Positions 35,062-43,243 of a stretch of DNA of 64,000 nucleotides are shown here, piece after piece; position 1 is the stretch's first letter; every line of letters starts with the position of its first letter. Under the pieces are notes generated by a model, which worked only from the letters and a program-made list of their open reading frames with translations, made no database searches and was not told the DNA's origin. The position numbers and the translations under genes were made by a program. This stretch comes from Treponema sp. Its GTDB lineage: Bacteria; Spirochaetota; Spirochaetia; Treponematales; Treponemataceae. Location of the stretch: NCBI GenBank assembly GCA_002749205.1, contig PDOP01000040.1:1-64000 (forward strand), read 5' to 3'.

Positions 35062-35108
35062 ATTTTGTGTAAGATTATTTTTCGTTTTCTGTATACTTTT
35101 GTATACGA

Positions 35109-36110
35109 TTATTTTTTGTAAGTGTATACTTTTCCGTCATCTTTTACAACCGTAAAGCCGGTTTCGGTTATATTGCTTATGTTTTCGTGCAATGCGACCG
35201 CATCCAGGCGGAATTTCCCGCCACCGTCTTGTAAGTCTACGGCAAAGGTCGGTAATGAAAGTCCCGACAGTCGGTTTTTCAGGGTTTTCCATAATGAAAC
35301 GGCTTGTTTTAGAGGTACGGCAAAGTGAGATGTTCCTCTTGCCGTGTCAAGTTGAAACAGGTAGCCGGGTTTTACTCCCAAGCAGGTTAGTTTGTGAAAC
35401 AGCTTTATTAACACTTCTGCATCATCATTTACTCCTTTTAGTAAAACCGTTTGAGATTGCATTGGAATTCCGGCATCAATGCAGTTTTCAATTGCTTTTA
35501 TTTGCGGTGCTTGCAATTCTGCGAAGTGGTTGATATGCGGGATAATCCACAGAGGTTTTGACTTTTTTAGCAATGTGATAAATTCGGGTGTAAATGCTTG
35601 CGGGGCAAAAATGATAGAGCGGGTGCAAAGTCGGATAATAAGATTTTTTGAAACAGAGCGCAAGTTTTCAAGGCAGTATTTTATTCTTTCAATTCCGCCT
35701 GTTACCGGATCGCCTCCTGAAAGCAACACCTCTTTGATATTTGGGTTTAATCGAATATAGTCCATGATTTTGGAAAATTCATTGTTTGAAATAAAGCCTT
35801 CTTGCCGTGCCGCGAATTCACGCCTGAAGCAGTATCTGCAATACGAAAAGCATTTACCTGTGGTAAGGATTAGAACTCTGTTGGGGTATTGGTGTATGCA
35901 TTGATTGCTAACTTGATAGTATTTTTCGCCCAAAGGGTCAATCGTTTCAAAGTCTTGTACATTGTTTTCTTGGGGTGAAGGAAGTACCTGCTTTTTTAAG
36001 GCTTCGGCAGAAACAGGGTCTGCATTTTCGATGAGTTTTAAATACTCAGATGAAACTAGCTTTGGTAATACAGGGTTATTTTCGCAAATAGGCTCTTCGC
36101 AATTCTTCAT
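35109..36110 (-). CDS. KamA-family radical SAM protein (EpmB-like lysine 2,3-aminomutase)
   Basis: 333 aa. The radical SAM triad is in GKCFSYCRYCFRR (about residues 85-97) and the glycine-rich SAM site in VLLSGGDPV (about 128-136). EpmB uses SAM, a 4Fe-4S cluster and PLP to turn lysine into beta-lysine for modification of elongation factor P. Compared with clostridial lysine 2,3-aminomutase it lacks the long C-terminal part, as EpmB does. No epmA or efp is in the window, so a free lysine aminomutase is possible. Its start lies 35 nt inside the end of purL, and no clear Shine-Dalgarno is seen. Confidence 0.78.
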   Translation of the reverse strand: MKNCEEPICENNPVLPKLVSSEYLKLIENADPVSAEALKKQVLPSPQENNVQDFETIDPLGEKYYQVSNQCIHQYPNRVLILTTGKCFSYCRYCFRREFAARQEGFISNNEFSKIMDYIRLNPNIKEVLLSGGDPVTGGIERIKYCLENLRSVSKNLIIRLCTRSIIFAPQAFTPEFITLLKKSKPLWIIPHINHFAELQAPQIKAIENCIDAGIPMQSQTVLLKGVNDDAEVLIKLFHKLTCLGVKPGYLFQLDTARGTSHFAVPLKQAVSLWKTLKNRLSGLSLPTFAVDLQDGGGKFRLDAVALHENISNITETGFTVVKDDGKVYTYKK

Positions 36111-38970
36111 AAGAAACTTCTATTGGAGTGTCAAGTAATTCGTTTGCCCGTTCAATTCGCAGTGTTTTAGCATTTTGAACCCTACCGATTTTGGTGCAAA
36201 AGCCTTTTTCAAATCGGCTCGTAAAAGCGTTGGCATTTTTAGGATTTATTTCTACTATTAAACAGCCACAGGTTTCGGCAAATAATGCTTCAAGTTTGTT
36301 TTTGCTTATTCCATCAAGGTGTATAACTGCTCCGAGTTTTCCGCCAATTATCATTTCGGATACGGCGATTGCAATGCCTCCGTCAGAAACATCGTGGCAA
36401 CTTAAAACTTGCTTTTCAATAATTGCCTTGTGTAATGCCTTATATGTTTGCACTGCGGTTGGTGAAAAAATTGGCGGCTCTGTGGCTGTGCTTTCGGGAA
36501 CGTTAAAAAGCTCTGCAAAAACAGAGCCTCCCCATGCAAAATCAGGATTACCGATAAGATAAATTTCGTTATCGACTTGTTTGAAATCTGAGCCGGGTAC
36601 ACAGTCAATGTCCGGTACAATACCCATGGCTGAAATTAAAAGCGAAGCAGGAATAGCCGCTCTTTTTCCGTCTGATGTAAGATACTCGTTATTGAAAGAA
36701 TCTTTGCCTGAAATAAACGGAGTTCCAAAATCTACTGCCGTGTTATAACAGGCTCTTGCACATTCAATCAAGTCCCACATAACTTCAGGGCGTTTTGGAT
36801 CTCCCATACAGAAATTGTCAAGAATACCTATTTTTTCGGGGTCTGCTCCTACCGAAACGGCATTACGAACTGCTTCATCAATTGTAGCGGCAGTCATTTT
36901 ATAACAGTCAAGAAGACCGTATCTAAAATTAAGTGCGTTGGAAATAGCGACAGCTTTCTGTCCGTTTATTTCACGAGGTTGAATTACGGCGGCATCTTGC
37001 GGCCCTTCTGCACACAAACCTTCATACTGGCGCAAAATTGTACCCCCTTGAACTTCATGGTCATATAGGCGCACAATATCTTCGTTGGAAGCGATTGCAT
37101 CATGTGAAAGCATTTTTAATAAAGCTGTTTTTAAATTCGGCATTTTCTGCTCTGCCTGAGCCGGCTTTTGCGTAGGCTTTGGTGTCGCCTTTAGAATTCG
37201 CTGAGGCGGGCCTGAATGCAAAAAAGAGCAGTCAAGGTTTATCAGCGATTTTCCGTTGATATTTACTTTCAAAACTCCGTTTCCTGTGAATTTACCTAAA
37301 TTAACAAATTCCAAATTAAGTGCCTCGCAAATTTCGATTAGCCTGTTTAAATTTGCCTCAGGAACGGCAAGCACCATTCTTTCCTGTGATTCCGATACCC
37401 ATATTTCCCAACCTTTAAGTCCGGCATATTTTAACGGAGCTTTTGAAAGCTCTATTTCACAGCCAAGCTCTGATGCCATCTCTCCGATTGCGGACGAAAA
37501 TCCGCCCGCACCACAATCGGTAATTGCAGAATAAAGTTCTTCGTTGCTTGCTGTCTCTAAAAATTCGCAAACCGTTTTTTGAATAATAGGCTCACCGATT
37601 TGTACTGAAGAGCCTGCAACATCACCTGTGCTTGCGTCCATAATCATTGAAGAGAATGTCGCCCCTCGTATTCCGTCTCGTCCTGTTCGTCCGCCGACAG
37701 CAATTACATAATCACCTACGGAAGGAGTGGTTTTATGGACACCTCTTTTTGCAATACCGGCACAACCGCAGTACACCAAGGGGTTTGTAGCATATCCTGA
37801 ATGAAAGTGTATGCTTCCATTTACATTTGGAATGCCCATTTTGTTGCCATAGTCTTGTACCCCTTCGACAACGCCTTTAATGATACGCTTTGGATGTAAG
37901 CTGCCTTCGGGGATATTCTCGGCGGGGGTCTCAGGTTTTCCGAAACATAAAATATCGGTAAGGGCAAACGGACGAGCGGATACTCCCATCACATCTCGAA
38001 TGACACCGCCTACACCCGTGTTTGCACCACCGAACGGCTCAATAGCGGAAGGGTGGTTATGAGTTTCCGCTTTGAATGAAACTTCATAATTATCATCAAA
38101 TTCAATAATACCGGCATTGTCGACAAACGCCGATAATACCCAAGGGGCTGCAATTTCATCGGTCGCCTTTTTAATATATGTTTTTAAAATATTGTCAACA
38201 CAGAGATTAGGATAATTCTTTTTTACTTCATCGTTTGCCGATGCGGGGTCAATTTCAATTTTTGCCTTAAAGGTTTTATGAACACAATGCTCACTCCAAG
38301 TTTGCGCAATTGTTTCAAATTCCGCATCGGTACATTTTCGTCCCTGTTTTTTGTAATATTCCCGAACTGCCTGCATTTCTTTTAAATCGAGTGCCGCCCG
38401 GCGACTGTCTGAAAATTCAGCCAACTCCAAGTCGGACATTTTTGCAATATCAAACTCTTCTATTGCTTCGGCGGCTTTTAACTCGCCGGCAGTTTGTACG
38501 GAAGCCCAGTGTGGCGTAATACCTCCGATTGCAAAATACTGAATAACATCATTCGATAAAACAGTCCGTGCCAATCTTTGCAAATCATCATTGTTAATCT
38601 TTCCTGAAATATCGTAAGCTGTACCGCTAACTATTTCGGCAACTGCTTCAAATCCCAATTCGCGAACACAACGAAATGCCTCTGCTGATTGCGGGTCGGT
38701 AACACCGGGTTTTAACAAAACTTCAACGCGCTTTTTGTCTTCGGAAAATGCAGGCGTAAAAGGCAACTTTGCAATTTCGCAAACTTCAAACAATTCATCT
38801 GAAAATAAAAACTTACCTAAAATATTTTGCTGCTCTTCCGACAAATTGCCCAAAACAAAATATAGCGAAAAAGCCTCGACAGAATCAACCTTAAATCCGG
38901 CACTTACAATTTTTGCCGTAACATCATTTTTCTCATTTTTATTTTTTACCAAAAAGCGGTACACATTCAT
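36076..38970 (-). CDS. purL: Phosphoribosylformylglycinamidine synthase, PurS-like/PurL fusion without glutaminase
   Basis: 964 aa. FGAM synthase makes formylglycinamidine ribotide from FGAR, ATP and ammonia in purine synthesis. The N-terminal ~150 residues contain a PurS-like part (VEVLLKPGVTDPQSAEAF). The two AIRS-like halves of PurL follow, with TWSEHCVHKTFK (about 225), ETHNHPSAIEPFGGANTGVG (about 305-325), GGRTGRDGIRGATFSS and SGKDSFNN near 765. The glutaminase domain of the 1300-residue E. coli enzyme is absent, so a separate PurQ must supply ammonia, and none is here. No other pur gene is adjacent, which is odd for a pathway many treponemes lack. Confidence 0.88.
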   Translation of the reverse strand: MNVYRFLVKNKNEKNDVTAKIVSAGFKVDSVEAFSLYFVLGNLSEEQQNILGKFLFSDELFEVCEIAKLPFTPAFSEDKKRVEVLLKPGVTDPQSAEAFRCVRELGFEAVAEIVSGTAYDISGKINNDDLQRLARTVLSNDVIQYFAIGGITPHWASVQTAGELKAAEAIEEFDIAKMSDLELAEFSDSRRAALDLKEMQAVREYYKKQGRKCTDAEFETIAQTWSEHCVHKTFKAKIEIDPASANDEVKKNYPNLCVDNILKTYIKKATDEIAAPWVLSAFVDNAGIIEFDDNYEVSFKAETHNHPSAIEPFGGANTGVGGVIRDVMGVSARPFALTDILCFGKPETPAENIPEGSLHPKRIIKGVVEGVQDYGNKMGIPNVNGSIHFHSGYATNPLVYCGCAGIAKRGVHKTTPSVGDYVIAVGGRTGRDGIRGATFSSMIMDASTGDVAGSSVQIGEPIIQKTVCEFLETASNEELYSAITDCGAGGFSSAIGEMASELGCEIELSKAPLKYAGLKGWEIWVSESQERMVLAVPEANLNRLIEICEALNLEFVNLGKFTGNGVLKVNINGKSLINLDCSFLHSGPPQRILKATPKPTQKPAQAEQKMPNLKTALLKMLSHDAIASNEDIVRLYDHEVQGGTILRQYEGLCAEGPQDAAVIQPREINGQKAVAISNALNFRYGLLDCYKMTAATIDEAVRNAVSVGADPEKIGILDNFCMGDPKRPEVMWDLIECARACYNTAVDFGTPFISGKDSFNNEYLTSDGKRAAIPASLLISAMGIVPDIDCVPGSDFKQVDNEIYLIGNPDFAWGGSVFAELFNVPESTATEPPIFSPTAVQTYKALHKAIIEKQVLSCHDVSDGGIAIAVSEMIIGGKLGAVIHLDGISKNKLEALFAETCGCLIVEINPKNANAFTSRFEKGFCTKIGRVQNAKTLRIERANELLDTPIEVSYEELRRAYLRK

Positions 38971-39056
38971 CGCTTCACCCTCACAAATTCGAGTATAACA
39001 AAATACAATTAAAACTTCAAGGTCATAATGTTTTATCGCTTTAGTTTATCGCTATT

Positions 39057-39092
39057 AAATATTTAAGGATTTTTTAAAATCCTTAAATATTT
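39057..39092. other. 17-bp perfect AT-rich hairpin upstream of purL
   Basis: AAATATTTAAGGATTTT pairs perfectly with the reverse arm across a TT loop. It immediately precedes the CAACCCG head of repeat A copy 6, as hairpins do at copies 1, 5, 7 and 8. Confidence 0.6.
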
Positions 39093-39101
39093 AATGCTCT
39101 G

Positions 39102-39275
39102 CAACCCGACAGGCTCGCATAATCTTTTGCCCTCTTCTCACTATTTTTAAGCGGCGTTTTACGCTACCGCTGCAACCGCCTTTACTTTTTTTTATACTCG
39201 GGCAAAAGGATAGACTTCGCCTGTCCATTACATTTTAACGGATTACTTAACAGTCCGGATTTCTGTTTAACTTCC
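39102..39275 (+). repeat. Repeat family A, copy 6
   Basis: CAACCCGACAGGCTCGC, CATAATCTTTTGCCC, inner hairpin (GCGG/CCGC), GGGCAAAAGGATAGACTTCGCC, TGTC, then AACAGTCCGGATTTCTGTTTAA. The variable arms GACAGG/CCTGTC and TTTTGCCC/GGGCAAAA pair exactly. It is the clearest copy. Located in the divergent purL/lipoprotein gap; bases 39276-39360 show nothing more. Confidence 0.72.
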
Positions 39276-39360
39276 CGTGTATGCCAACAAACTCGCCAAT
39301 CTGTCGAATTGTCCATATTATTTTACTGCCTATATTATCTTACATCATAATGCAATTCGC

Positions 39361-39389
39361 TTGACTTTTTTTGTGTATTGTAATATAAA
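39361..39389 (+). promoter_or_regulatory. Promoter of lipoprotein gene 1
   Basis: TTGACT, 17-bp spacer, TATAAA (39384-39389); start near 39396, giving a 15-nt leader with AGAGGT. Confidence 0.7.
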
Positions 39390-39410
39390 CTTCTCAAGAG
39401 GTATTATTTT

Positions 39411-40883
39411 ATGAAAAAATTTTTTAGATTTTTTTCTTTATTTTTGATTGCAGGTTTGTTGTTTTCATGTGCAGGTAAAAAGTCAGAACTGATTAAAGCA
39501 CATAAAACAGCAGTAGAAAAAAGCGTAAAAGCAAATTATGCTTATATGCGTGAGCTTGGATTTAGAGATTTTGCGGATAACGGTTCAGTTGAAACAAACA
39601 TAGTTTTTGAAAATATCGGAAGTATACTTTCCGGTACTGCCGGAAAAGATATGAGCTCTTTTGACGGTCTTGGTCTTAATTTTTATTCCAACAATTTTGG
39701 CAAAAAATTTGAAAATGAAGTGGAGATTGCTTTAACAAAAGAGTCAAATTCCGTTTCGCTTTTAAATTTAAAATTACTGGATTCAAAAATTATAATGGCG
39801 TTGCCGTTTACTAAAGACAATAAAACTTTTTTTGCAACCATAAAAGAGCTTAACGAAAAATTTGGCGATTCTTTAGGTAAAGAAATGGATTTGGAGCAAA
39901 TGTATAAAGTCATTGCACATACGGTTACCAATCCTGTAACAGAAAAAGAATATATGGATTTTGTCAATAAATTGATTGACGACTATTTTAATGAAATAGA
40001 TGTAAAAAAAGAAGGTGAATTTTATGTTTACACTGTTTCAAAAGAGCAGTCAAAGAAAATCTTGCGTGCAGGTTATGATGAAACAATGGAATTCTTAAAG
40101 AAAACAAACCCTGTTTACAGTATGAATAATGTTATGGAGTCTTATGACGAAGTAATTAAAGGCATTGAAGAGTCAGACGGTTTTTCTTATAGTGTAAAGC
40201 AAAAAGTGGACAAAAAGGTTGTAACATACACAGAAATTAATTTTGAAATTGAAGGATTAAATGAGCCTAGACTGATTATGGATTATTCACAAAATGACAG
40301 TCAAAATATAACGGCCGTATTTGTAGGTGCAGACGGAGGATTTGACTTAAAATACAATGCCAAGAAAAACGGGGACGATTATGCGGGAGAAGGTTTTTTT
40401 AACATCATCAAAAATGATATAAATGAAACAACCGTGGCTATTTCGGTTAAAAACAACAAAGAAAAATTTACCTGTGCATTCCAAGGCGGAGAGTCAGCGG
40501 GAGACTTGCCGATAGAGTTCGTTCTCGATACTGAAAAAGGAAAGCCTGAAAATAAATTCTCCATTTTGATGAATACCGCAGATGTCTACACAATGGTTGT
40601 AGACGGAGTATATGCAAAAACCGCAAAGCAGGTAAATATTAACTGCGACATGGGCTTGGAAAGTGCTGAAATGCCTTTTGATATAATTATGGCAACGAAA
40701 ATAAACATAAACAAAGATAAAACCAAAACTTTGGAATTTGCAAAAGATTCGGAACAGCTAAATTTGGCAGAAATGGAAAAAGCCGATATGAACAATACCG
40801 GCATGCAACTCGTAATGGATTTGGCATCAGCCTTAATGTCAATTGGAATTGACATGCAACAATTTATGGGTGGCGGAATTTAA
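39411..40883 (+). CDS. Lipoprotein of unknown function, paralogue 1
   Basis: 490 aa. A lipoprotein signal (MKKFFRFFSLFLIAGLLFSC, Cys20) is followed by a long soluble domain I do not recognise. It shares its plan with the next gene: the start of the mature protein (KAHKTAVEKSVKANYAYMRE versus KAYKTTAHINVDNYYAFLQK), a helical head, then a beta-strand-rich region (VTYTEINFEIEGL; GFFNIIKNDINETTVAISV). No catalytic motif is apparent. It is probably anchored to the periplasmic face of a membrane. It has its own promoter and a strong terminator. Confidence 0.8.
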   Translation: MKKFFRFFSLFLIAGLLFSCAGKKSELIKAHKTAVEKSVKANYAYMRELGFRDFADNGSVETNIVFENIGSILSGTAGKDMSSFDGLGLNFYSNNFGKKFENEVEIALTKESNSVSLLNLKLLDSKIIMALPFTKDNKTFFATIKELNEKFGDSLGKEMDLEQMYKVIAHTVTNPVTEKEYMDFVNKLIDDYFNEIDVKKEGEFYVYTVSKEQSKKILRAGYDETMEFLKKTNPVYSMNNVMESYDEVIKGIEESDGFSYSVKQKVDKKVVTYTEINFEIEGLNEPRLIMDYSQNDSQNITAVFVGADGGFDLKYNAKKNGDDYAGEGFFNIIKNDINETTVAISVKNNKEKFTCAFQGGESAGDLPIEFVLDTEKGKPENKFSILMNTADVYTMVVDGVYAKTAKQVNINCDMGLESAEMPFDIIMATKININKDKTKTLEFAKDSEQLNLAEMEKADMNNTGMQLVMDLASALMSIGIDMQQFMGGGI

Positions 40884-40901
40884 GCCAAACAACTTAGCTC
40901 T

Positions 40902-40931
40902 AAGCCACAGGGTATTCTGTGGCTTTTTTTT
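40902..40931 (+). terminator. Rho-independent terminator of lipoprotein gene 1
   Basis: 9-bp stem AAGCCACAG/CTGTGGCTT (40902-40910 with 40917-40925), 6-nt loop, then T6. It separates two paralogous genes, and its T-run overlaps the next promoter. Confidence 0.9.
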
Positions 40932-40958
40932 GTAAAATTAACTTTTTATTAAAATAAT
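40930..40958 (+). promoter_or_regulatory. Putative promoter of lipoprotein gene 2 (leaderless)
   Basis: TTGTAA, 17-bp spacer, AATAAT (40953-40958), then six bases to the ATG at 40965. Weaker match than the others. Confidence 0.4.
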
Positions 40959-40964
40959 GGAAAA

Positions 40965-42368
40965 ATGAATATGAAGCAAAAACGAACAACAGCAATATTT
41001 ATGCTGATTTTAACTGTATTGAGTTTTATTTCTTGTAATAAAAACAAAGCAATAAAAGAACAAATGCTAAAAGCATATAAAACTACCGCACACATAAATG
41101 TAGACAACTATTATGCTTTTTTGCAAAAAGCATGCCTCATTGATTTTTTGAAATCAGGATACACCGAGCATACCATTCGGTTTTCCAACTTCAGCGACTT
41201 CATCAAAGAAACCGATAACAATAATAACAGCAAATACCCCGTAAACGATATAACGAATAGCATGGACGATTTAAATTTTACCCTGTATTCGGCACTCTCG
41301 GAAAAAAAGGCGGGGATGCAATTTCTGATTTCAAAAGGCGAAAAAACCATACCTTTTATCAATTTTGGCACAAACGCAAAAAACTTTTTGATTTCAACAC
41401 CGTTTTCAAAAAACCAAACCTTTACACTTCCGACAACAATACCCGGAGTATCACTGCCTTTTTCTACATTCGACTTACACAAAAAACTGCGTAATACAGG
41501 ATCATCTTCAAAAGCAGGCAGAGAAAAACTGAAGAAAAAATTGGACAACCTCATAGACGATGTATTTAAAAAAGGAAAAGTAAAAAAAGAAAAAGGCATC
41601 TACATTTGCCAATTTAAGGGAAGCGAAATTAAAGAAATGCTAAAAACGGCTTTCAACAAAAATATGGCAGCTCTCGCTATTTCCAAACAGCTTGGTCCTG
41701 AGCTGGAAAATATACTCTCGGAAATAGATGAAAACTCTAATCTTATTCTTAAAACAAATGTAAAAGGAGCCGCCATCGAAAGCGTGGAAATTACAGGTTT
41801 TCAAAAAAATCCTGAAAGTTCAAATTCTGAATTTACACTTAATTACAATTTCAAAAATAATGATAACAGCTTTGAAACCGTAATTTCAACTTTCTCCGAT
41901 GAAGGTAAATCTGAAATGCTGATTTCAAAAAAAGCTGACATCTATGAGCTTTTTTTGAAATTTGTCCAAGACAACAGCAACACAACATTAACCGGTAAAA
42001 TTGACTTTAATAAACAAAAAGATAATTGCAAATTTGAATTTGCCTCAAATCTTAAAAGAGGCGAACTGATTAAAATTATTGCAAACGGCTCTTTTACGGA
42101 ATTGGAAAATGAAGCGAAGTATGTTTTTCCCGATATTAAGTACATTTCCGATACGGCAAAAAAGGCTGTTTTGCACACCCGCTTTACCGCAGTATATTCA
42201 AGAAGTCCGGCAAGAGAAATAAAGTTTAAAGAAAATCCCGAGAGTATTATTCTGCTGGCTATGTCGCAAAAAGAAAAGGTGGAAGCTCTTACAAACGAGC
42301 TAAAAGTCGACCTTAGAAGAAAACTGGAAGAATTACTGCAAAAAGATTTATCCGCTTATTTTAAGTAG
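40965..42368 (+). CDS. Lipoprotein of unknown function, paralogue 2
   Basis: 467 aa. Lipoprotein signal ending LSFISC (Cys24 from the ATG at 40965; an ATG six bases later is also possible). Same layout as the gene before it, but diverged throughout; the shared N-terminal pattern and the beta-rich middle with Glu/Lys/Ser runs support tandem duplication. The C-terminus is a charged helix (EKVEALTNELKVDLRRKLEE). No known domain is recognised. Likely an exported spirochaete-specific protein. Confidence 0.78.
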   Translation: MNMKQKRTTAIFMLILTVLSFISCNKNKAIKEQMLKAYKTTAHINVDNYYAFLQKACLIDFLKSGYTEHTIRFSNFSDFIKETDNNNNSKYPVNDITNSMDDLNFTLYSALSEKKAGMQFLISKGEKTIPFINFGTNAKNFLISTPFSKNQTFTLPTTIPGVSLPFSTFDLHKKLRNTGSSSKAGREKLKKKLDNLIDDVFKKGKVKKEKGIYICQFKGSEIKEMLKTAFNKNMAALAISKQLGPELENILSEIDENSNLILKTNVKGAAIESVEITGFQKNPESSNSEFTLNYNFKNNDNSFETVISTFSDEGKSEMLISKKADIYELFLKFVQDNSNTTLTGKIDFNKQKDNCKFEFASNLKRGELIKIIANGSFTELENEAKYVFPDIKYISDTAKKAVLHTRFTAVYSRSPAREIKFKENPESIILLAMSQKEKVEALTNELKVDLRRKLEELLQKDLSAYFK

Positions 42369-42413
42369 ATTGCCGGTTACAGAAAAGCAACCGGTTTAGC
42401 GGAAGTCTATTCG

Positions 42414-42896
42414 CTAAGCGTGAAGCATATCTTTAAAACGGCTTAGCTTCGGGAATTTTGATGCTACGAGTTTGCCTCTGGTGCATGTTGCTTTATCGAA
42501 TTTAATTGCCTCATCATAAATTGCCTCCAGCATTTCAGAGAGAATGTTTATATTTGTCGGCAAACTGCTAAAAGCCATTTTTCGATAAACCCTATCTGCG
42601 GTTGCGGCACGGGTATTTGAATCTGTTAGGTTATGCAAATTAGGCAAAATATCCCGCCTGACCAAAAAGATAAAATTCGCCATACTCAAAATCTGCGGGT
42701 ATAAATCTTCAAGATGTAACCCTTGCACCACAAAATCTTCTGAATGCTCGGTTAAATCCGAAAGACTGTGCGACAATTCTAAATCCGATAGAATTTTCGT
42801 AAAGACAGGACGCAAAAAACGAGTTGAAATATTGTCGTTGTAATGCCTGCTGAGTCGCATAATATTTTCAGGAATATTCGTATTACTAATTAACAT
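42414..42896 (-). CDS. Conserved-looking helical protein of unknown function
   Basis: 160 aa from the ATG at 42894-42896, chosen because a promoter (TTGCAC-17-TATAAT) puts the transcript start on that base; a start at 42920 would lie upstream of the promoter -10. The protein is predicted mostly alpha-helical (IMRLSRHYNDNISTRFLRPV, then INILSEMLEAIYDEAIKFDK), with no signal peptide or membrane segment. I do not recognise a family. It is convergent with lipoprotein gene 2 (45 bp apart). Confidence 0.7.
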   Translation of the reverse strand: MLISNTNIPENIMRLSRHYNDNISTRFLRPVFTKILSDLELSHSLSDLTEHSEDFVVQGLHLEDLYPQILSMANFIFLVRRDILPNLHNLTDSNTRAATADRVYRKMAFSSLPTNINILSEMLEAIYDEAIKFDKATCTRGKLVASKFPKLSRFKDMLHA

Positions 42897-42902
42897 CAAT
42901 AC

Positions 42903-42931
42903 ATTATACTTAAAATTCAAAAAAAGTGCAA
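42903..42931 (-). promoter_or_regulatory. Promoter of 160-aa protein gene (leaderless)
   Basis: Minus strand TTGCAC (42931-42926), 17-bp spacer, TATAAT (42908-42903). Six bases then the ATG at 42896. Confidence 0.68.
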
Positions 42932-42950
42932 GTTTAGCAATTAAGTTTTA

Positions 42951-43142
42951 GGGCGAATTTTTGCATTGCGATTTGAAAAAATTAAATTTAACTCAACCTA
43001 CTTTCCGCAATGCAAAAAACGGGCTATCCGCTACTACGCCTTTCGGCTCCGACTAAAATTGCGGCTTATAATTAACGCCACAATTTTATTTGCAGGGTGT
43101 GTTTTTGAAAAACACACCCTGCATAGCTACTATCCCTTTCGC
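42951..43142 (-). repeat. Repeat family B, copy 2
   Basis: Inverted copy of 15208-15396. Minus strand: GCGAAAGGGATAGTAGC, hairpin 1 with arms GCAGGGTGTGTTTTT/AAAAACACACCCTGC, AAATAAAATT, hairpin 2 (GTGGC/GCCGC), TTTTAGTCGGAGCCGA, AGGCGTAGTAGCGGATAGCCCG in two blocks, terminal TTGCATTGCG/CGCAATGCAA hairpin. With the next 100 bp it fills the gap before ftsK; that remainder has only a weak TTGCAC/GTGCAA inverted repeat. Confidence 0.75.
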
Positions 43143-43243
43143 ATAGTTATTTCCGGCGTTAGGGATTTGAAGGGTACATAGATCTATTTTGCACGCTAAT
43201 TTTGCATTAAATAAAGATTCAAAGTGCAACGCCAAAATTTACT

